This document shows, piece by piece, positions 58,337-64,000 of a stretch of DNA of 64,000 bases. The stretch is from positions 101,516,239 to 101,580,238 of the forward strand of contig NC_081413.1 in the NCBI RefSeq assembly GCF_030272615.1, written 5' to 3'. Position 1 is the stretch's first letter. Every line of letters begins with the position of its first letter. The notes under the pieces are model-generated. The model made no database searches. It was not told the origin of the DNA and saw only the letters and a program-made list of their open reading frames with translations. This stretch comes from Cryptomeria japonica (taxonomy: Eukaryota > Streptophyta > Pinopsida > Cupressales > Cupressaceae). The position numbers were made by a program, and so were the translations under genes.

Positions 58337-60030
58337 AGTACCTATTTTTTCATCTACTTACATAATCTACCATCTGTTTGCAGTGATTTTAAGTAGAAAT
58401 TGTACTTTCAATATTTGACCACTTTTGGCATATTTGGTACTTGCATTTTGCTTGGATCTCAGTTTAGATCACTAGCAGTATTTGTTGAAGTCTCTTAGAT
58501 CTCATTTTGAGAAGTTGTAAATTGAAATCAGAAGTCCACTTTCCCTTGTTTTGCAAGTGGCCCATTGTATACGCACTAAGTATAAAGTGCCAAAATCACC
58601 ATTTTGGGGGGATTTCTTGATTGAATATTTTGGGAGTGTCTTGTGTGATTGTGCCTCTCTCTATCTTGTGTTTTTTCATTTTGGTGCTATGGGTTCTCCT
58701 AAATTTCCACTTTTAACTCCTCATAATTATGCATCATGGAAGATTAAGGCATGGAGTAAACTAATGGAAAAATGATGCATTCATTATGTAAATGAAACTA
58801 TTATAGCACCACCTGATCCTAAGGCTGATCCTAATGCTCAAATTGAATGGCTTACTAAGAATGCTATGGCACTTGGAACTCTTAGAAAATATGTATCAGA
58901 TGACCTCATTTTTCACATTGATAAGTGTACAACAATTAAAGAGGCTTGAGATATTTTTAAGAAATTGCATGGTCAAGTTGATGAGATTAAGGGCTACAAG
59001 CTTGATAGTGAACTCACAACTTTGGATCCCAAGGATTTTGATACAATCCAAGATTATGTCACAAAAGCAACTAAGCTGAGAGCAAAGCTGAAGGTTTGTG
59101 GAATTGACAAAAAGGATGCTCAATTGGTTTATAACTTGTTGGACAAGCTTCCTTCAGAGTATGCAGCCTTTGTATCTAGCTTTCACACCCATAGATTAGC
59201 TCAAGGTTTGTCATACACTTCTCCCTTATTTGATTCATTCACGGAGATGTTGATACTTGAGCAATCTAAGTTGACCACGATGGGGATTCTCAAATCTTCA
59301 AAGTCACAAGCTTTGGTGGCTAACAAAGGGAATCAAAGTAATCAAGGAAAAGGCAAGAATCAAAAGCAACCTAAGTCTAAACCACAACAAGATGGAGCAC
59401 GATCTTCCTCTCCACAACAAGGTGATTCACCATTCTCACCTAAGAGGAAATCATATAAGGACAATCTTTTTTGTGGATATTGCAAGAATCCAAGACATGA
59501 TGAACATCATTGTTATAAGAAGGATATTGATGAGTTGAAGAATCTTCTTGAGAAGAATAGAATCAACCTACCTTCTAGAATGTCTACATCGGCTTCTTCT
59601 TCCAAGGATAAAGGAAAGGATCACTCTTTTGGGATAGATAAAGGAAAGGAACAAGCTCTTTGTGCTACTACAAGTCATGATTTAGGGAGATGGCTTCTAG
59701 ATTCAGGGGCTTCTCATCATATGGCATCTTCGCAGTCTATGCTCTATTCATTTGAGCCTTGCCACATGCCGCAGATTTTGATGGGCAATCATACATACAT
59801 GGATGTGGTTGGGAAAAGGATCTATTGCCATTGGGGATAACTCCTTCAATGATGTGTTGTGTGTACCCCACTTGACAAATAATCTTCTTTCCATCTATCA
59901 AATCACACATGGGGCAACTAGGAAAACTGTGGAGTTCACACCCGATTCAGTTATCATTAGAGACTTGGAGAGTGGAGCTATCATTGTGACTAGGGTGGTT
60001 GATCATTCATCTCGGTTGTACTCTTTTTCA
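58319..60030 (+). repeat. Tandem duplication in element D, copy 2
   Basis: Second copy of 56609-58318; continues into the downstream frame that copy 1 lacks. Confidence 0.92.
58689..60030 (+). pseudogene. Element D gag-protease, second copy
   Basis: Same order as the first copy. Stops at 58773 (private) and 58947 (shared with copy 1 and element C), then open to 59840. Knuckle region CGYCKNPRHDEHHC, protease LLDSGASHHMA, and the same GGGAAAAGG frameshift at 59811-59819. Beyond it the +1 frame runs to the acidic frame downstream. Confidence 0.85.
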
Positions 60031-60906
60031 GATTTTGGTCCTATTGATGAGGTTGGTTCTTCCTATGTTGATGATTCAGATTTTGAGGAGAACTTTGGGC
60101 ATTTGAACTTGGGGATTCTCACACGTGACCCCGTTTTTTAGCCTTACATTTCATGTCTTTCTATTGATATCACACCACCTATTGCACCTGATGATGCAGC
60201 TAGTGCAACAGTTTTGCCTTCTTATGATTCAGTGCAGCAGGATATTTCATGTCTTCCAGCTTCAGTTGATTGGGATGCCTACTTGACAGACATTGCAGGT
60301 TTGTTTGTGGACTCCTACATTGTAGATTTGGGAGACACCATTCATGACATTCATCTTCTCTTTGATGAAGATCCTTCTTTGATTGTCGCGAGGGATAACT
60401 CTGACCCTCTTGTGCATTCTCTACATGATCAATCTTTAGAGGTTGACATGATTGTGGATACTTTTGTACAACACTTGGAGGAGGTCTCTTTATCTTTTGA
60501 GGAGACATATGAGTCTTTGGATATTGTTCTACATTCATCTCCACTAGATCTTGGAGTGCCTTTTTCAGCAATGTGGCACAGTTTACCACCTTTGGAGGGG
60601 GTACCTTTCAACATTGACATGGGGACACTTGAGCAGTTTTCAAAGATTCGTTTCATCATGAGTTTTTTTGCTTCATCTTCCCTTCATGGTTGGGGAGACT
60701 TCATGGATACACCTTTGGTTTTGTTTCTTCCTAAAGGGAGGAATGTTGTTCGACGTTCATGGAGCAGTTTCTTCATTCATCTTCGAGCTTCTATCATTGG
60801 TGCAAATTCCAGATTGAGGGGGGGCTTCCTAGTCTCTCTTCTTCTTCTCTCATATGGGGGGGACTTTTTCCTCACATGGGGTTTTGTCCTTCACATACTT
60901 CTATGA
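60031..60906 (+). CDS. Unclassified acidic frame replacing pol in element D
   Basis: Continues the post-protease frame from 59803. It passes a pre-integrase trace (ENFGHLNLGIL) and one TAG at 60139, then is open to the TGA at 60904-60906 (230 codons from 60214). Composition is Asp/Leu/Ser-rich (DISCLPASVDWDAYLTDIAG, DTIHDIHLLFDEDPS), becoming Phe/Leu/Arg-rich at the C-terminus with a hydrophobic end (GGFLVSLLLLSYGGDFFLTW). There are no integrase, RT or RNase H motifs. The same frame is recognisable in element C. Function unknown; an accessory protein or simply drifting sequence are both possible. Confidence 0.55.
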
Positions 60907-61092
60907 GAGTTCTTTGTATCTAGTTTTCATCTCTCTTTTGTAGGAGGGTTTTTTCCCATTGGGTTTTTCTCTCTTTCCTCGCTTTGTGAGAGATTTCCTT
61001 GCATAGGTTTTCATGCATTTGCATTTGTACATGGGTACCTAACATGGCCTCGTAGCCGGGACCCATCTTGCATTGCTTAGTTGCATTGTAGA

Positions 61093-61129
61093 CTTAAGTG
61101 CATTCCCCTAAGTTGCACTTAAGGGGGGG
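61093..61129 (+). promoter_or_regulatory. Hairpin and polypurine tract of element D
   Basis: CTTAAGTGCA (61093-61102) / TGCACTTAAG (61114-61123), loop with CCCC, then the G run of the polypurine tract at the LTR border; same as in element C. Confidence 0.87.
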
Positions 61130-61592
61130 TGTTGGTGTAAATAATTATTCATCATGGATATTATTACATCTTAATTAAGTTTACTTAGGAAATGCATTTC
61201 ATAGTAGTTTGGCTATGAGACACTTGGGTGTTTGTGCCACATTGGGATAGTGTGTGTAGAAGAATTTCCACCTTTTATGGTGTTGATCTTGTTGTTACAC
61301 TCCACATTCAGTGGGTGATCCACCTCATGTGGACTATTATATTGTTTCTCCTACCTACCCACACCTATTTCCTACCTACCCTTGTTTCTTATTGAGCCAC
61401 ATGTCATGTTTGTGTGCTCACATATCCATATAGCCTTGCCTGTATAAGCAAGCTCATATTCATTGTAAGTAACGATTGATGATCAAGTTGATCAGTATTT
61501 TCATCTTGATAGAATACAGTTTATTTCTATCATATATTTTGTCTCTCTTATTTTTGCTTTCCATTGCCTCTTGATCTTGGCAAAATCTCACA
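61130..61592 (+). repeat. Element D 3' LTR
   Basis: Second copy of 55638-56100, 16 differences. Confidence 0.95.
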
Positions 61593-61597
61593 ACCTC
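61593..61597. repeat. Target-site duplication of element D (right)
   Basis: acctc, identical to 55633-55637. Confidence 0.95.
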
Positions 61598-61901
61598 CAT
61601 CAAGACTTTCATCATTTTCATCTTCATTGCTCAATGGATAAGCGCCTCACATCGAGACTTTTGGTTTTATGACTTAACTGCTTGGTGGAAAACGTTTTTC
61701 ATCAGGAGTAAGTTGATTTTCACACTTTAAAAGTCCAAACTTACCCAATTTCATTAATTTATGTGTTGGAAATTCAATTTCCATTGGGACTTTTAACATT
61801 TTCTCAAAATTGGAGGGGTGGAAAATAGATGTCCATTGGGACTTTGGGCGTTTTTTACTTATTTCACCTCCCAAGAGTGGAAAAGCAACTCCTATAGGGA
61901 C
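61593..61901 (+). repeat. Array of a 25-bp module, right part (about 6 copies)
   Basis: Copies at 61593 (second half of the split copy), 61633, 61684, 61764, 61818 and 61877, continuing the array left of element D. Removing D and one duplication restores the split copy. Confidence 0.83.
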
Positions 61902-64000
61902 TTTTAGCCCCTTGGCACAAAATTCATACCAATTTGCAACATTTTCATCACTTTTCACTCACATTTTAAGGCAAGTTGCAACTTCAACGATTAGAAAAAT
62001 AAACTGGCATCTAGGATTATTTTAATATTTTAATATTCTTTCAACATTTTGACCCTATTGACTTCAATAACTCAAAAATTTGACATTGTTAGCATCGCAA
62101 AGACCTCTGAACATGATCGCATCCAAGGGTGAGACTTGAACATCAAAAGCTCAAAATTGTCACCTAACTAACATAACCTTAAAACTAACAAAACCAAAAA
62201 GTGGGAAAGAGGGGTCCTCGTTTGCAATGGGGTGATGTGTGAAAAGGTCACAACAAATAGGTTTGGTTGAGTAGCATCAATAAGGTTATACTTTGATACA
62301 TTCTTCTTTGTTGAATATTGACCTTCCAACTATGATCTTTACGTTAAACTAAGGGTTTGAGAATATTTTTGCTTCTTACCCCCAATGTGAACCCTTACAC
62401 TTGAATGCTTAAATGGAACAGGTTTAATTGAGTGGTATCATAATGTTATATTTTGATATACTCTTCTTTGTTGTGACTCACTTAAGGAATAATTATACTC
62501 AATGGAATTGATGTGTTTGTGATGCCTATGGGATCTTCCCAATGATTTAATTTATCATGGAGTGTAGTGATCTTGATATGTACCATTTAGACTAACTTTG
62601 CACAATAATGGGAATTATGTAACAAATCAACCTTTAGACTAATGCATTGCATGAATACGTTCATGAATACGCTCATGATTGCTTGCAACTATGTTTTGCA
62701 CTCTAAAATAATGAAGCTTGATAATAACCTTTGGTGTACTTGTATGGTAGCACATTTAGGCTTGTTGACCTAAGAGTAGTAGATAGATGAAAATTTAATT
62801 TAAAGCATTGCAAGAACAAAAAGGATTCACCTACACCACGTTACTTGCAAGATACTCATGTAATGATATTATTGTATAGTTTTGATCATTGTCTATCACT
62901 CTAATAAGAATTATGTGATAAATCTACCTTAGACTTGTAAAACTGTGACAACAATTTCCTAGTTTAAATATCTATGATATCCTTCTATCAAAGCACGTTT
63001 GAACATGTAGAGATAGTAGATAGATGGAAGTTTTAAGTTGAAGCATTACAAGAACACTAGCATGTTGTTGTACACTTAAGATCTTGTGTATCAAATAGTT
63101 AAATATAGGATTTTTAAGGATAGAGTGAACATTTTGATTTGCCTTAGTTATGTTTCATTTTAAGAAAACAATATGGTTTAAAAATGAAAGCACTTCTAAT
63201 ATTTTTAGTTCTCTTTATATGACTTAATTTATTAAAGCATAGTTACAAATACAAGGAACTAATTAAATAATTGCTTCATGTCTATTAAAAAAATTTTAAA
63301 ATAAGGACCTGAAAAAAAAAATCGTTTTTCTAAAACCTAAATTAAAGTTTGTTACAACATAGTTGACACTCACATTTCAATTTGTAATTGTAAACGCCGA
63401 TCAGCTAGGAGTCATTTGGATCCAATGACAGTGCTTTGAGTCTCTTCCTAGCTACATACTAATTTGCTTTTTCAACTTTTTTAACCTCTTCCTAACAAAT
63501 GATATCTTGCATTTCAATTTGCGGTTGTAATTGCCAATCTTACAGCTACAACTAAAAGTTCTTTGGGTGCAATTACGACGAACTTTTGATCTCTCCATTA
63601 CCAAGTACATTTTTTTTATTACATACTAATATGTTTTTGTACCTCGGGAAAACTTGTATTGGTAATATTCGTTTCATCGCGACTTAGTCTAAGGGTTGAA
63701 ACTTTGCAGGAGGTATAAGTTTGAACGATCTTATTTGAGGTACAAAAACAAACTTAAGAGTTACCTTGTTTAAATAGTAAGCTAAATAACTTCCTTACTT
63801 GTTTACCCACATGAGCCACAGAGAAAAGTGAGATTATTTATAATCCAAAAGAAACATTACATAAAATATAAGATCAATCAAACTCATTTTCTTTTGACAT
63901 GGGCTCTATACAATAATATCAAATTTATTTACACAATTTTTTTCCATCAAATCTTAAGGGAAAACAATCAAAACTCTTCAAGAGTAAAAAAAGTCTATTA
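61902..64000. other. AT-rich non-coding stretch with small local duplications
   Basis: No gene seen. A ~50-bp unit near 62260 recurs near 62422 (GGTTTGGTTGAGT / GGTTTAATTGAGT ... CTTCTTTGTTG). Another near 63377 recurs near 63513 (CATTTCAATTTG ... CAGCTA). Confidence 0.5.
62315..62420 (+). repeat. Dispersed repeat, copy 2
   Basis: Same ordered words as 52780-52880. Confidence 0.7.

Larger units (their letters stand above)
55638..61592 (+). mobile_element. Element D: pol-less Ty1/copia-type LTR element with duplicated gag-protease
   Basis: LTRs of 463 bp differ at 16 positions (about 3.5%) and are flanked by a perfect duplication acctc. The interior has a TGGTATCAGAGC primer-binding site, an inverted LTR piece in the leader, two tandem copies of a ~1.71-kb leader-gag-protease unit, one unclassified acidic frame, a hairpin and a G-rich polypurine tract. 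Integrase, RT and RNase H are absent. It is a sister of element C. Confidence 0.95.

Noticed and set aside
22093-61592. One giant element formed by the outer LTRs of C and D
   Set aside because: Each of C and D has its own LTR pair, primer-binding site, polypurine tract and target duplication; the C and D LTRs differ more between than within elements.
54976-61901. CRISPR-like look (constant core, variable spacers)
   Set aside because: The cores are degenerate, the spacers uneven and decayed, there are no cas genes, and the surroundings are plant retroelements.

Overview
This window looks like a retrotransposon-dominated stretch of a large seed-plant nuclear genome. A conifer or other gymnosperm-like genome is my guess from the heavy, partly decayed LTR-element load; the sequence does not prove it. 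I see no intact host gene, no tRNA or rRNA gene and no bacterial-style operon. Almost everything recognisable belongs to five LTR elements, one LINE remnant, and two decayed coding regions of families I do not recognise.

Layout: 1-6548 holds a decayed coding remnant (about 30-2030) and AT-rich sequence. 6549-18240 is element A, a minus-strand Ty3/gypsy-type element with a perfect 5-bp target duplication (gtatg) and LTRs about 99% identical. Its gag-protease frame is fused to the integrase C-terminus with RT, RNase H and the integrase core missing. It also carries, in opposite orientation, an intron-bearing plant-mobile-domain gene fragment. 19165-19975 is a LINE ORF1 (DUF4283-type) remnant. 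22088-27104 is element C, a plus-strand Ty1/copia-type element with gag and protease but no pol.

27176-45217 is element B, a minus-strand relative of A with a damaged gag, a G-patch-like segment, and an RT lost by an in-frame deletion. It is split by element B2, a nearly complete but stop-ridden plus-strand Ty1/copia element (32241-39697, target duplication gggtg). 45218-55000 is mostly non-coding: a large CA/TA microsatellite, a foldback element, and a decayed minus-strand coding region (52990-54244). 54976-61901 is an array of about 16 copies of a 25-bp module. It is interrupted by element D (55638-61592, target duplication acctc), a sister of C whose gag-protease part is tandemly duplicated.

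The recurring theme is non-autonomous retroelements. A, C and D keep LTRs and priming sites, with gag and protease but little or no pol. C and D share the same stop and the same frameshift, so their source copy was probably already defective and moved in trans. The most unusual signals are short hairpin arrays with compensatory stem changes in the 3' regions of A (8330-8569) and B (28653-28766), five consecutive perfect AT palindromes in the A LTR, and the antisense intron-containing gene inside A. Approximate LTR divergences counted by eye are A about 1%, D about 3.5%, C about 5%, B2 about 5% and B about 7%. These agree with B2 having inserted into B.
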